64,000 nt of DNA from Lachnospiraceae bacterium (GTDB lineage Bacteria; Bacillota; Clostridia; Lachnospirales; Lachnospiraceae): the NCBI GenBank assembly GCA_019421365.1, contig JAHZFJ010000003.1, forward strand, positions 166,813-230,812. Direction: 5' to 3'. The translations under genes and the position numbers were made by a program. Position 1 is the stretch's first letter. Every line of letters starts with the position of its first letter. Shown piece after piece: positions 55,230-64,000 of this stretch. A model generated the notes under the pieces. That model was not told the DNA's origin, did not search any database, and saw nothing but the letters and a program-made list of their open reading frames with translations.

Positions 55230-55712
55230 CTACTTAATGACCTTCCAAGCTTCAATTAATCTCTCAAGAGAATACGAAGCATTCGCTGGACTAGTCGACG
55301 GAAGTTTTATTATATCACGACCTACTTTAGAAAGGCAATATCTAATATAAAGTTCATACGATTTATTTCCATTGGAAAATATACGCTCCACCTTCGAATG
55401 CTCCAATATAATAGATAAATCATTGGGAACTACATTTTTAATACTACTATCACTAGATCCACAGATTTCACAACTTTGAATCACATCCCAAACTGCTATG
55501 TTGTTCGCTAGTAGAAACTGGGTCTTTTCTTCAATTGAAGAAGGCACATCTACCATACAAACAGCCGCCAACACCTTCCAAAATCGATTCTGAGGATGAT
55601 GGTAAAAGAATTGCCCTTCCCTGGATTTCACTGATGGAAATGTACCAAGTATCAGAATTCTAGAATCCTCATTAAAGATTGGTTGTATTGGGTGAATCAC
55701 TGCATCCGACAT
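55230..55712 (-). CDS. DNA-deoxyinosine glycosylase, UDG superfamily
   Basis: 160 residues with motif 1 RILILGTFPSVKSREGQFFY followed by HHPQNRFWKVL, and motif 2 LPSTSPANASY, typical of the hypoxanthine-DNA glycosylase group (UDG family 6, HDG). These remove deaminated adenine (hypoxanthine) from DNA. AGGAGG lies before the ATG. It precedes mutY in the same direction, so both probably repair base damage together. Confidence 0.88.
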   Translation of the reverse strand: MSDAVIHPIQPIFNEDSRILILGTFPSVKSREGQFFYHHPQNRFWKVLAAVCMVDVPSSIEEKTQFLLANNIAVWDVIQSCEICGSSDSSIKNVVPNDLSIILEHSKVERIFSNGNKSYELYIRYCLSKVGRDIIKLPSTSPANASYSLERLIEAWKVIK

Positions 55713-55764
55713 ATGTGCCTCCTGTTATAACTATAGTAAACTTGGTAGTTCTACTTCTACCTAC

Positions 55765-56730
55765 TTATTTTATCTCAAATTCTTGAATTCCCATGAAACC
55801 TGGAGCAACTTCATATTTTGCAAATACTACTACAGGATTACCAGATTCATTAACATAGAAACGTGTATTCTCATCAATACTAACGAATCCACCTTCCTCC
55901 TCAGTAAAATAGCTCATATCCTCATCATCTTTTACCCTTTGTTCCATCTCTTCACGAATTGCTTTATTTGCCTTATTAATATAATCATCTCCTAAGATGT
56001 CCTTCAATGTTAACACATTGCCGTTTGTTAAATCAAGAGTATAGAAGAATTGTTCTGTATAAGCGTTTGCCCAGTCTTCATAAGAGGTGATTACGATTGA
56101 AATCAACTCTTCGTTTTGTGCCTTAACTTCGTACTCAACATTCGCATGTATATCCTTAGCAGTAAACTCTTCCTCTGTACCTCCTGTTTCTAGGAAAGCT
56201 TCTTTGTACTCAGCAATGTGTGTTTCAGCCGCTTTGATATGTTCGTCAACTAATTCTTGAATTTCTTTATTAATATCTACTACTGACTGTTTTACTTCCT
56301 CATTATCACTTTCCACTTCAATCTGTGGTACTTCTGCTTTAATTGTACGGTCCTCATTGGTATCTTCATAGGTACGGATTGTTAAAACTCTAGCTACTGT
56401 TCCTATATAAGGTAATTGCTCTACTCCTTTAGCAAAAGCATCACTTGTATTTAGTCCAATTATGAACACTCCAAAACATGCTGCAATGCTAATTCCTGTA
56501 CGCATAAATATCTTCTTTATCTTGTTGTTGTTTTTATTATCAGCCATATTCTCCATTTCATTCATATCATTTTCCTCCTTATTCTTTTCTTTATTCATTT
56601 CCTTGCTTTCATAATCTTGAAACACATTATTAACAATCTTATCTAACTCTTTTGGTATCGAAATTTGATTATATTCTTGCTTACTTTTATTAAGGATTAT
56701 TTCCTCTAATACATCCCTATCCTTGTTCAT
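55765..56730 (-). CDS. Anti-sigma factor, RsiV-like (DUF3298)
   Basis: The N-terminal cytoplasmic part (1-80) is charged. One membrane helix lies at about 85-105 (GISIAACFGVFIIGLN). The extracellular DUF4163/DUF3298 domain follows, ending LEVAPGFMGIQEFEI-like sequence VAPGFMGIQEFEI. RsiV in Bacillus and Clostridioides binds lysozyme and releases the sigma factor by regulated proteolysis; the sequence resembles it, but lysozyme sensing here is inference. The ATG at 56730 has AGGAGG 6 bases upstream and lies inside the 3' end of the sigma gene (14-base overlap). Confidence 0.85.
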   Translation of the reverse strand: MNKDRDVLEEIILNKSKQEYNQISIPKELDKIVNNVFQDYESKEMNKEKNKEENDMNEMENMADNKNNNKIKKIFMRTGISIAACFGVFIIGLNTSDAFAKGVEQLPYIGTVARVLTIRTYEDTNEDRTIKAEVPQIEVESDNEEVKQSVVDINKEIQELVDEHIKAAETHIAEYKEAFLETGGTEEEFTAKDIHANVEYEVKAQNEELISIVITSYEDWANAYTEQFFYTLDLTNGNVLTLKDILGDDYINKANKAIREEMEQRVKDDEDMSYFTEEEGGFVSIDENTRFYVNESGNPVVVFAKYEVAPGFMGIQEFEIK

Positions 56731-57220
56731 GGTCAACCTCCTGCAAAACTTGTTTCAGTCGCTTAAGTCCTGTATATAATCTCGATTTTACAGTACTTAG
56801 ATTGGTATTGGTTATCTTAGCTATCTCTTTCAGCGATTGTTCATTATAAAATCGTAAGACAACAACAGTCCTAACCTCGTCTGTAAGAGTATCTAAGGCC
56901 CTTAATAAGCGATCATCTCCCTCAATTACATATTCCCTTGTATACATCTCTTCTGGTATGTTTTCATTACTACAAACAATTTCCTTGGAATTCTTTCTGA
57001 TGTATCCCAAACTTTCATTGACAATAATTCTATAGAAGTATGTTGATAAATACTTTAGATTACGTATTTCCTCATAACATTCGAGTAATTTGCATATACT
57101 ACTTTGCACTACGTCTAAAGCCGCTTCTTCATTCTTAACGTAAGAAAATGCCAATCGATAGAATTTGTGTTGGTTTGTAATCACATACTCTTTCACTATT
57201 TCGTAATTCTCTTTGTTCAT
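56717..57220 (-). CDS. ECF RNA polymerase sigma factor
   Basis: Sigma-70 family ECF protein of about 167 residues: region 2 (FYRLAFSYVKNEEAALDVVQ, STYFYRIIVNESLGYIRKN) and region 4 (VVVLRFYNEQSLKEIAKITN, STVKSRLYTGLKRLKQ). It pairs with the RsiV-like anti-sigma gene just after it. The ATG at 57220 fits the family start best, though AAGGAG is 13 bases away; the frame can be read back to 57274. A promoter and mutually exclusive hairpins precede it. Confidence 0.9.
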   Translation of the reverse strand: MNKENYEIVKEYVITNQHKFYRLAFSYVKNEEAALDVVQSSICKLLECYEEIRNLKYLSTYFYRIIVNESLGYIRKNSKEIVCSNENIPEEMYTREYVIEGDDRLLRALDTLTDEVRTVVVLRFYNEQSLKEIAKITNTNLSTVKSRLYTGLKRLKQVLQEVDHEQG

Positions 57221-57260
57221 AAAAATACATAGGCTCCTTCCACTACCGCGCATGTATTTT

Positions 57261-57298
57261 TCTGCGCTATACAAGTTTGCGGCGCAGACACAAACTTG
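57261..57298 (-). promoter_or_regulatory. Two mutually exclusive hairpins ahead of the ECF sigma gene
   Basis: Hairpin A pairs 57261-57267 with 57282-57288 (TCTGCGC / GCGCAGA). Hairpin B pairs 57272-57279 with 57291-57298 (CAAGTTTG / CAAACTTG). Each uses the other's loop, so only one can form. The GGAAGGAG ribosome site starts 20 bases downstream. Confidence 0.5.
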
Positions 57299-57377
57299 AT
57301 AAGCTACAAGTAAAAACCTGTCAGCTTCAATCTTAGGTCAACAACCTCATCTACCTGCATTCTTTAGATGATTTATG

Positions 57378-57405
57378 ATATCAAAAAGTTTGATTCGGTT
57401 GTCAA
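57378..57405 (-). promoter_or_regulatory. Possible sigma-A promoter of the ECF operon
   Basis: TTGACA, 16 bases, TGATAT on the minus strand, about 150 bases upstream of the sigma gene start. The -35 is perfect and the -10 is fair. An ECF-type autoregulatory promoter was not recognised. Confidence 0.4.
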
Positions 57406-57429
57406 AATGTGTTTTAATGTGTTTTAATT

Positions 57430-57474
57430 TCAAAAAACTCATAAATTATCATAACCGATAATCTATGAGTTTTC
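57430..57474 (-). terminator. Intrinsic terminator after the small membrane protein gene
   Basis: AAAACTCATA and TATGAGTTTT with inner GATAAT / ATTATC pairing, and T6 on the minus strand. It ends the gene at 57500-57985. Confidence 0.85.
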
Positions 57475-57499
57475 ATTACTCTTTTATAAAAGTATTAAC

Positions 57500-57985
57500 T
57501 TATTTATCACTCAAATATTCATATAAATCTTCTAAAGCTACCGTAGAATCCAAATCTAAGCAGATATTACCTACTAAATTATAAATATCAATTTGACTGT
57601 GTCTAAATTCCTTAAAATCTGATAAATACTGTTTATTCATATATGCTTGTAATTTGGTCAATGCTAGATTTAGTACTGATCCGTTTTTATAGTAGCTAGT
57701 ATTATTATAGAGTAACTTCGCTCCTCCAATCCCCTCTGATACCAACGTAAAATAGTAGATTTTATCTTCCTCGGATAACTTGGTATAATCTACATTAAGA
57801 CCTTGTGATATCATATCCATAGCTCTAATATATGCCTTATCGATATTATTCTTTTCATCAATCATTTTTTTAGTATCAAGTATATACAGGGTACCGCCTG
57901 CACATGCAGCTATTAATATACACAGCATAACAACACTAAGCCATTGTTGCCTCGGTTTTCTATTCCATTCACTTCTATTATTCAC
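57500..57985 (-). CDS. Hypothetical single-pass membrane protein
   Basis: About 161 residues. A basic N-terminus (NNRSEWNRKPRQQW) is followed by one membrane helix (about 17-36, LSVVMLCILIAACAGGTLYI) and a mostly helical extracellular or cytoplasmic domain ending YEYLSDK. No family is recognised. The GTG at 57985 has GGAG 9 bases upstream; a GTG at 58000 is the alternative without ribosome site. It has its own terminator and is not linked to purB. Confidence 0.65.
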   Translation of the reverse strand: MNNRSEWNRKPRQQWLSVVMLCILIAACAGGTLYILDTKKMIDEKNNIDKAYIRAMDMISQGLNVDYTKLSEEDKIYYFTLVSEGIGGAKLLYNNTSYYKNGSVLNLALTKLQAYMNKQYLSDFKEFRHSQIDIYNLVGNICLDLDSTVALEDLYEYLSDK

Positions 57986-58046
57986 AACTGTTATCTCCAC
58001 TATAACAGCCTAAGTAATGTATTATGTATTTCTCTCCCTGTATTTA

Positions 58047-58093
58047 AGAACCAAAACAGTCTATGCACACTGATACTTGTGCATAGACTGTTC
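58047..58093 (-). terminator. Intrinsic terminator after purB
   Basis: Perfect 14-pair stem ACAGTCTATGCACA / TGTGCATAGACTGT with an 8-base loop, followed by TTTTGG on the minus strand. Confidence 0.88.
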
Positions 58094-58115
58094 TCTATTC
58101 AAAACGTGTTACACA

Positions 58116-59549
58116 TTATACGTTAATCTCAGCTGTCATTCCTAAAATGTCTTTGTTTTCGTTTAATATTGGATTTATCACTTCTGTAATAAATTCTTCT
58201 GTTTGCATTGGCGCACAACCAACATATTTGCTTGGATCCATAGTTTTCTTCAATTCATCAAGTGACATGTTAAATGCCGGATCAGCTGCGATAAGTTCTA
58301 ATAAGTTGTTGTCCAAACCATTTTCTTTCACATTCTTACCCGCTTCCATAGATAACAGACGAATCTTTTCATGAAGTTCTTGTCTATCTCCACCTGCTTT
58401 AACAGCATCCATCATAATGTTTTCCGTAGCCATAAATGGCAATTCTGACATAAGTCGTTTCTCAATAACTTTCGGATAAACAACAAGACCATCTACAACA
58501 TTCATGTAAAGATCTAAGATACCATCAACTGCTAAGAAACCTTCCGGAATACTAATTCTCTTATTAGCAGAATCATCTAATGTTCTTTCAAACCATTGAG
58601 TAGATGAGGTAATAGCAGGATTTAGCGCATCTGCCATTACATAGTTTGCTAAGGAAGCAATTCTCTCGCTTCTCATTGGATTTCTCTTATATGCCATTGC
58701 ACTTGAACCGATTTGATTCTTTTCAAATGGTTCTTCAATTTCTTTAAGATGTTGTAACAAACGGATATCGTTAGAGAATTTATGTGCACTAGCTGCAATT
58801 CCAGCAAGTACATTCAATACTCTTGTATCGACTTTACGAGAATATGTTTGTCCTGATACAGGATAACATTCTTTGAATCCCATCTTCTTAGCAATTGAGC
58901 GATCTACTAACTTAACTTTTTCATAATCACCATCGAATAATTCTAAGAAACTTGCTTGTGTTCCTGTTGTACCTTTCGAACCAAGTAATTTCATAGAATC
59001 AATAAGATATTCTAAATCTTCAAGATCTAATTTTAATTCCATTAACCATAATGTTGCTCTCTTACCTACAGTCGTTGGTTGCGCTGGTTGAAAATGTGTG
59101 AATGCTAATGTAGGAAGATCTTTATACTTCATAGCGAACTTAGATAATTCTGCAATAACATTGATTAATTTCTTCTTAACTAATTTAAGAGCTTCTGTCA
59201 TTACAATGATATCAGTATTATCACCAACATAACAAGAAGTAGCACCAAGATGAATAATTCCTTTTGCTTTCGGGCATTGTACGCCATATGCGTACACATG
59301 TGACATTACGTCATGTCTAACTAAAGCTTCTCTTTCCTTTGCAACATCATAATTGATATCGTCTTTGTGAGCCTTTAATTCTTCAATCTGCTCGTCAGTA
59401 ATATTCAAACCTAATTCTTTCTCTGTTTCTGCTAGTGCAATCCAAAGTCTTCTCCAAGTACGGAATTTCATATCTGGCGAAAAGATATATTGCATTTCTT
59501 TACTAGCATATCTTTCAGACATAGGACTTACATATCTATCATTACTCAT
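58116..59549 (-). CDS. purB: Adenylosuccinate lyase
   Basis: Cleaves SAICAR and adenylosuccinate, acting twice in purine synthesis. 477 residues, longer than the ~430-residue Bacillus type and like the eukaryotic-style form found in many clostridia. Blocks are HDVMSHVYAYG, HLGATSCYVGDNTD, FTHFQPAQPTTVGKR and the signature SSAMAYKRNPMRSERIASLA. The ATG at 59549 is preferred (GGAG 8 bases before) over 59567. It is the last gene of purC-purF-purB. Confidence 0.95.
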   Translation of the reverse strand: MSNDRYVSPMSERYASKEMQYIFSPDMKFRTWRRLWIALAETEKELGLNITDEQIEELKAHKDDINYDVAKEREALVRHDVMSHVYAYGVQCPKAKGIIHLGATSCYVGDNTDIIVMTEALKLVKKKLINVIAELSKFAMKYKDLPTLAFTHFQPAQPTTVGKRATLWLMELKLDLEDLEYLIDSMKLLGSKGTTGTQASFLELFDGDYEKVKLVDRSIAKKMGFKECYPVSGQTYSRKVDTRVLNVLAGIAASAHKFSNDIRLLQHLKEIEEPFEKNQIGSSAMAYKRNPMRSERIASLANYVMADALNPAITSSTQWFERTLDDSANKRISIPEGFLAVDGILDLYMNVVDGLVVYPKVIEKRLMSELPFMATENIMMDAVKAGGDRQELHEKIRLLSMEAGKNVKENGLDNNLLELIAADPAFNMSLDELKKTMDPSKYVGCAPMQTEEFITEVINPILNENKDILGMTAEINV

Positions 59550-59589
59550 GTGTGTTTCTCCATTCATTTTGATTTGTTAACTTTATTTA

Positions 59590-61029
59590 TTATTGGTCAA
59601 AGTCGCCACGAATATTTTCTTTTGGTGGTTCTATTGGATAATTTCCTGAAAAACAAGCACTACAATATCCCATATCACTACCTAACATTTCTCCAAGACG
59701 CTCGACATCAAGATAACCAAGTGAGTTCGCACCTAACATATCACAGATTTTGTCTACTGTATTATTATGTGCAATTAATTGATCATCCGATGGTATATCT
59801 GTTCCAAAGTAACAAGGGTATAAGAACGGTGGCGAACTGATTCTAACATGAACTTCCGTTGCACCTGCATTCTTAAGCATACGTACAATTCTTTCACTGG
59901 TAGTACCACGTACAATAGAGTCATCAATCATCACGACACGCTTCCCTTTAACTACTTCTTTCAAAACATTTAGTTTAATTTTAACACTAGATTCTCTAAC
60001 ACTTTGTTTTGGTTTAATGAAGGTTCTACCAACATAACTATTCTTAACAAAGGCCATTCCATAAGGTATTCCAGACTCCTCTGAGAATCCAAGTGCTGCT
60101 GCATTACCAGAATCAGGAACACCGACTACGATATCCGCTTCAACTGGATAGGTCTGTGCAAGAATCTTACCAGCCATAATTCTTGAGTTATATACGCTAA
60201 TTCCGTCTATACAACTATCTGGTCTTGCAAAATAGATGTATTCAAAGATACATCTTGCTGTCTTTTGCTGACACATACTTGTATCTGATACAATTCCATC
60301 TTTCGTAATTGTTACAATCTCACCTGGCAATACATCACGTACAAACTCAGCGCTTACCGCGTCAAGTGCACAAGATTCTGAGGCAAGAATATAGCTATTA
60401 TCTCTCTTACCAATAACAAGAGGACGGAAACCAAATGGATCTCTCGCTCCAATCAGTTTTCTTGGACTCATTATTATTAATGAGTAAGCACCTTTGATTT
60501 TATGCATTGCATTCTTAACTGCTGATTCAACATTCGCTACTTTAAGACGTTCTCTAGCGATATGATAAGCAATTACCTCGGAATCAATTGTTGTTTGGAA
60601 AATTGCACCAGTATATTCCAGCTCATGGCGTAGCTCTAGTGCATTAATTAGGTTACCGTTATGAGCCAACGCAAGCGTACCTTTTACATAATTCAGTACA
60701 AGTGGTTGTGTGTTTTCTCTCGTGCTTGCACCGGCTGTAGAATAACGAACATGTCCAACTCCTATATCCCCTTTTAATCCTTCAATACTTTCTGGAGTAA
60801 ATACTTCATTCACTAATCCCATATCTTTAACCGATGACACTTTACCTTTTGGTCCATTCGTATCCGATACTGCAATTCCACAACTCTCTTGGCCACGGTG
60901 TTGTAGGGCAAACAATCCATAATATATTGAAGAAGCCACATCGTTACCATCTAGATCATAGATACCAAACACGCCACATTCTTCATGGAGCTCATCTGAT
61001 ATCATACTACTTAATTTGTTTTCACTCAT
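59590..61029 (-). CDS. purF: Amidophosphoribosyltransferase
   Basis: First committed step of purine synthesis: makes phosphoribosylamine from PRPP and glutamine. 479 residues with a 17-residue propeptide removed before Cys18 (EECGVFGIYD), typical of the Bacillus type. The PRPP loop is RVVMIDDSIVRGTTS. Cysteines near the end (MGYCSACFSGNYP) fit the 4Fe-4S cluster of this type. It follows purC by 32 bases. Confidence 0.96.
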   Translation of the reverse strand: MSENKLSSMISDELHEECGVFGIYDLDGNDVASSIYYGLFALQHRGQESCGIAVSDTNGPKGKVSSVKDMGLVNEVFTPESIEGLKGDIGVGHVRYSTAGASTRENTQPLVLNYVKGTLALAHNGNLINALELRHELEYTGAIFQTTIDSEVIAYHIARERLKVANVESAVKNAMHKIKGAYSLIIMSPRKLIGARDPFGFRPLVIGKRDNSYILASESCALDAVSAEFVRDVLPGEIVTITKDGIVSDTSMCQQKTARCIFEYIYFARPDSCIDGISVYNSRIMAGKILAQTYPVEADIVVGVPDSGNAAALGFSEESGIPYGMAFVKNSYVGRTFIKPKQSVRESSVKIKLNVLKEVVKGKRVVMIDDSIVRGTTSERIVRMLKNAGATEVHVRISSPPFLYPCYFGTDIPSDDQLIAHNNTVDKICDMLGANSLGYLDVERLGEMLGSDMGYCSACFSGNYPIEPPKENIRGDFDQ

Positions 61030-61061
61030 TCTGGTCGTTCCCCTATTATTCTATTATTCTA

Positions 61062-61769
61062 CTATTTAATCCCTAATCTTTTAAACACTTCTTCATAAGC
61101 GTCTTCTACGTCACCTAAATCTCTACGGAATCTATCTTTATCTAATTTAGCATGTGTTTCGCTATCCCATAATCTACAAGTATCTGGGGAGATTTCATCC
61201 GCAAGAATAATTTCTCCGTTACACCTTCCAAATTCCACTTTGAAATCGATCAATTCGATTCCACAAGAAGCGAAATACTTACATAATTCTTCATTTATTT
61301 TAAATACAAGTTCTGTAATTCTGTCAATCTCTTCTCTTGTAGCTGCTCCAATTGCAATAGCATAGTAATCATTAATCATTGGATCGCCAAGGTCATCATT
61401 TTTGTAACTGAATTCTAGTGTAGGAGCTAACAGTTTAGTACCTTCTTCAATAGCAAGTTTCTTTGAGAAGCTTCCTGCAGCAACATTTCTAACAATTACT
61501 TCAAGTGGTACGATTTCCACTTTCTTAACAGCAGTTTCTCTATCACTAAGTTCTTCTACAAGGTGAGTTGGTACACCTGCTTTTTCAAGAATTCCAAACA
61601 AATGATTACTCATTTTGTTATTAATAACACCTTTACCAACAATAGTTCCTTTCTTCAAACCGTTAAATGCAGTTGCGTCATCTTTGTAATCTACAATATA
61701 TACACCTTCTACATCTGTTGTGTAAACCTTTTTAGCCTTGCCTTCATAAAGCATTTCTAATTTTTTCAT
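61062..61769 (-). CDS. purC: SAICAR synthetase
   Basis: Joins CAIR and aspartate. 235 residues with LYEGKAKKVYTTD, DDATAFNG, VPLEVIVRNVAAGSFSKK, LIDFKVEFGR and LADEISPDTCRLWD. AAGGA lies before the ATG. It is the first gene of the local pur cluster; purE is not seen upstream within the window. Confidence 0.97.
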   Translation of the reverse strand: MKKLEMLYEGKAKKVYTTDVEGVYIVDYKDDATAFNGLKKGTIVGKGVINNKMSNHLFGILEKAGVPTHLVEELSDRETAVKKVEIVPLEVIVRNVAAGSFSKKLAIEEGTKLLAPTLEFSYKNDDLGDPMINDYYAIAIGAATREEIDRITELVFKINEELCKYFASCGIELIDFKVEFGRCNGEIILADEISPDTCRLWDSETHAKLDKDRFRRDLGDVEDAYEEVFKRLGIK

Positions 61770-61945
61770 CGTTTGCCACCTATCCTTTGATTCCCTATTT
61801 TGAGATTGCTACCATGTAACTACCTTCAATTATAAACTAGCAAAAAAGATAAGCAATAGTTTTTTATATTTTTGTCAGATTATACGAAAAGGAAGTGGGG
61901 ATTTTACTAGTTTTGTATACATTGATTAAGCCTATAAAATCAGTA

Positions 61946-61982
61946 ATAAGGAGCACTTTTTAATCGTTTCAGCGCTCCTTAT
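61946..61982 (-). terminator. Intrinsic terminator after galM
   Basis: ATAAGGAGC / GCTCCTTAT with a 19-base partly paired loop. The T run is weak on the minus strand, so confidence is moderate. Confidence 0.55.
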
Positions 61983-62053
61983 AATCCTTTTTTATTCACT
62001 TTGTTGTATAAACTATTTAAGTAATTGTAATCACTTAGGTACTTACTTTTCCG

Positions 62054-63109
62054 TTAGATTGTTGTGAATTTATAAATAGTTACATACTCATATTCTTGCT
62101 CGGCTTTAATTATCGAAGAAGGAAAATTTGGTGTATTACAAGCATTTGGATAAAATTGTGTCTCAAAACATACACCATCCCTTGCATTGTATGTAGCTCC
62201 ATCTTTACCAACTTGGCCATCTAAGAAGTTTGCGGTATAGAATTGCATTCCAGGTGTATCTGTATACACTTCCATCTTACGACCACTTACTTCATCAATT
62301 AATTCTGCTACAAGGTTAACGTCAGCTGTCTCATGGTTTAATACATAATTATGATCATAACCATTTCCTTGCTTTAGAGGTTTGTAGTCTGCATTAATAT
62401 CTCTAGCAATTGTCTTGGCCGTTCTGAAATCCATAGGAGTCCCCTCTACATCAGCAAACTCACCAGTTGGGATTAAATTATCATCCGTTGGTGTAAATTG
62501 ATTTGCATTAATCCACACTTTATGGTTCATTGCAGTACCTGATGCATGTCCTGAAAGATTAAAGTATGAGTGATTTGTAAAGTTTACTACCGTATCCTTA
62601 TCTGATACTGCAAGATATTCTATTACAAGTTCGTTATCCTCTGTTAACGTATACGTTACTGTTACATCAAGATTTCCCGGAAATCCTTGCTCCATATCCG
62701 GACTTAAACGAGAGAACTCAATTGTTGATGCATCTTCATCTTCATAAAATTCTGCTTCATAAATGAATTTGTTAAAACTTGTACTTCCAGAATGCAAGTT
62801 ATTATTACCATCATTCTTTTCAAGTTCGAATGTCTTACCATTGATTGTAAATGATGCATTGCCGATACGGTTAGCATGTCTTCCAATGAAAGAACCAAAA
62901 CCTGGTGAATTCTTAGTATATTGTTCAAGATTATCATATCCAAGTACTACATCTTCAATATTTCCTTTTGAATCCGGTACTAATAAATTCACAATTGTTG
63001 CACCGTAGTCACTAAATACCACTGTCATTCCTGCTTTGTTCTTAAGGGTATAAAGACTCGCTGTCTCCCCATCTTTTGTCTTGCCAAACACTGTTTTCCT
63101 AATACTCAT
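62054..63109 (-). CDS. galM: Aldose 1-epimerase (galactose mutarotase)
   Basis: Interconverts alpha and beta aldohexoses. 351 residues of the galM fold: VVFSDYGATIVNLLVPD, GRHANRIGNASF, LHSGSTSFN, the catalytic His in NFTNHSYFNLSGH and Glu in CFETQFYPNACNTPNFP. AAAGGAG lies 7 bases before the ATG. No other Leloir gene is adjacent. Confidence 0.95.
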   Translation of the reverse strand: MSIRKTVFGKTKDGETASLYTLKNKAGMTVVFSDYGATIVNLLVPDSKGNIEDVVLGYDNLEQYTKNSPGFGSFIGRHANRIGNASFTINGKTFELEKNDGNNNLHSGSTSFNKFIYEAEFYEDEDASTIEFSRLSPDMEQGFPGNLDVTVTYTLTEDNELVIEYLAVSDKDTVVNFTNHSYFNLSGHASGTAMNHKVWINANQFTPTDDNLIPTGEFADVEGTPMDFRTAKTIARDINADYKPLKQGNGYDHNYVLNHETADVNLVAELIDEVSGRKMEVYTDTPGMQFYTANFLDGQVGKDGATYNARDGVCFETQFYPNACNTPNFPSSIIKAEQEYEYVTIYKFTTI

Positions 63110-63237
63110 ACTTATTCTCCTTTTATGTTTCCTATCTAGTTAGGTATTACCTATTATACATCATTTTAAATGATTATGTTAAACATCTTGGTAATTTTTA
63201 CATTGAATTTTAAACTAACTTTAAACTCACTAGCCAG

Positions 63238-64000
63238 TTAATATATCTTTTTAATTATAATCCTTTGCAATACCACTTTAATTATATTTGATATATCAGT
63301 TAATAGTGCTATTTTCTCTTTTGTCCACTCTGAATCCACATCACTATCACAGAAGGCTATAATAACATTCTCACTCAATTCAAAATTAAACATAATCATT
63401 GCCAATGCCTTTACTCTCCGAGAGCGAAATTTTCTTTGTAGATATTCTGGTATTTCTCCTTTCTGATAAACCACAATATTAGTATGCTTAAATCCCCCAA
63501 CTAACTCTTCGCACTCGTTTAGATTAAGTTTCTCATAAATTTGAGTAACCTTGTTATTCTCTTCCCCTTTACTATTCCATTCCACTTGCTTTTCATAATA
63601 ACTTAATCCACTTGTTTGGCGAAATAATAAGATTTCTCCAACATAAGTATACTTTGCAAGATTGTAAATTATTTTGTTCAGTGCATTATATAAATTATCC
63701 TCTGTTAATGCAATCTCTAATTCTTGACTTAGAAAATCGCCCTTTTTTTGTGCTATTCTAAGTTGAGTTACTGCATTCTCTCGTTTATCTCTTTCCCTAA
63801 ACAGTTCGATATTTTTCTGTACTGATCCGCATAATTTTTTTATTACTTCCTTCAGAAATATCATCATTGGTGAATCAAGTGGGATTGTTTCCTTGGTTAG
63901 AATATCAAGTAATCCAATGCACTTATCATCAACGTTAAATGGAATACCATATACATACACCGCATTTACTTCGTCATATAGATAAGCCGAGTCTTGGCTC
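63238..64000 (-). CDS. GAF-like sensory protein, C-terminal part (5' end outside window)
   Basis: The frame is open through base 64000, so the gene begins outside the window. About 253 residues are visible: the end of one GAF-like domain (YVYGIPFNVDDKCIGLLDIL), a coiled-coil linker with heptad-like charge (VQKNIELFRERDKRENAVTQ), then a second GAF-like domain (LEIALTEDNLYNALNKIIYN to the end). No output domain follows in the visible C-terminus, so an HTH or kinase domain, if any, would be N-terminal. Similar layouts occur in Fis-like activators and in signalling adaptors. Function is not assigned. Confidence 0.7.
   Translation of the reverse strand, partial: SQDSAYLYDEVNAVYVYGIPFNVDDKCIGLLDILTKETIPLDSPMMIFLKEVIKKLCGSVQKNIELFRERDKRENAVTQLRIAQKKGDFLSQELEIALTEDNLYNALNKIIYNLAKYTYVGEILLFRQTSGLSYYEKQVEWNSKGEENNKVTQIYEKLNLNECEELVGGFKHTNIVVYQKGEIPEYLQRKFRSRRVKALAMIMFNFELSENVIIAFCDSDVDSEWTKEKIALLTDISNIIKVVLQRIIIKKIY

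Overview
The window is AT-rich Firmicute DNA. Gene content points to an anaerobic member of the Lachnospiraceae (Clostridium cluster XIVa), perhaps close to Lachnoclostridium phytofermentans. The reasons are two type III glutamine synthetases, a PdaB-type (sporulation) deacetylase, a GH42 beta-galactosidase, clostridial-type ThiC, a subtilase of the kind common in spore formers, and strong GGAGG ribosome sites. The species is inferred from these families and was not tested. No rRNA, tRNA, CRISPR array, phage or transposase gene was seen.

Layout. 1-8.5 kb: 3' end of pyrG, an acetyltransferase, a GH42 galactosidase, a decayed ThuA/Gfo-Idh pair, a PdaB-like deacetylase, an FMN-binding lipoprotein, an SDR plus membrane protein pair and a TetR regulator. 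8.5-13.4 kb: an ArsR-type regulator followed by two ABC half-transporters, probably one heterodimeric exporter operon. 13.7-18.5 kb: a nitroreductase, then the thiamine operon thiM-thiE-thiD-thiC behind a TPP riboswitch, with a ~200 bp palindrome between thiD and thiC. 18.6-25.5 kb: eno, an M32 carboxypeptidase, argH and a chemoreceptor. 25.7-31.6 kb: two tandem GSIII genes, each with a leader terminator, separated by a DUF3892 gene. This block is bounded by two inverted copies of a ~200 bp MITE-like palindrome. 31.6-36.3 kb: mscS, glgB with a very unusual tail, and a YesL-like protein. 36.4-50.5 kb: DUF1015-serA-serC, ilvB-ilvD-leuB, a signal peptidase with a coupled 38-residue membrane peptide, an M18 aminopeptidase, small membrane proteins and leuCD. 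50.7-57.5 kb: a subtilase lacking its catalytic serine, a LysR regulator, mutY plus a deoxyinosine glycosylase, and an ECF sigma/RsiV-like pair. 57.5-64 kb: a small membrane protein, purC-purF-purB, galM and a partial GAF-like protein.

Most of the window is chromosomal housekeeping and amino-acid, vitamin and purine biosynthesis, mainly on the minus strand. The observations most worth following are these: a GSIII leader that matches the dual-hexaloop RNA recognised by ANTAR antiterminators; the branching enzyme with a histone-H1-like and AT-hook tail; the Ser-to-Gly pseudo-subtilase; three families of palindromic MITE-like elements beside metabolic genes; and the mutually exclusive hairpins ahead of the ECF sigma gene. 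No clearly new multi-gene system was found.
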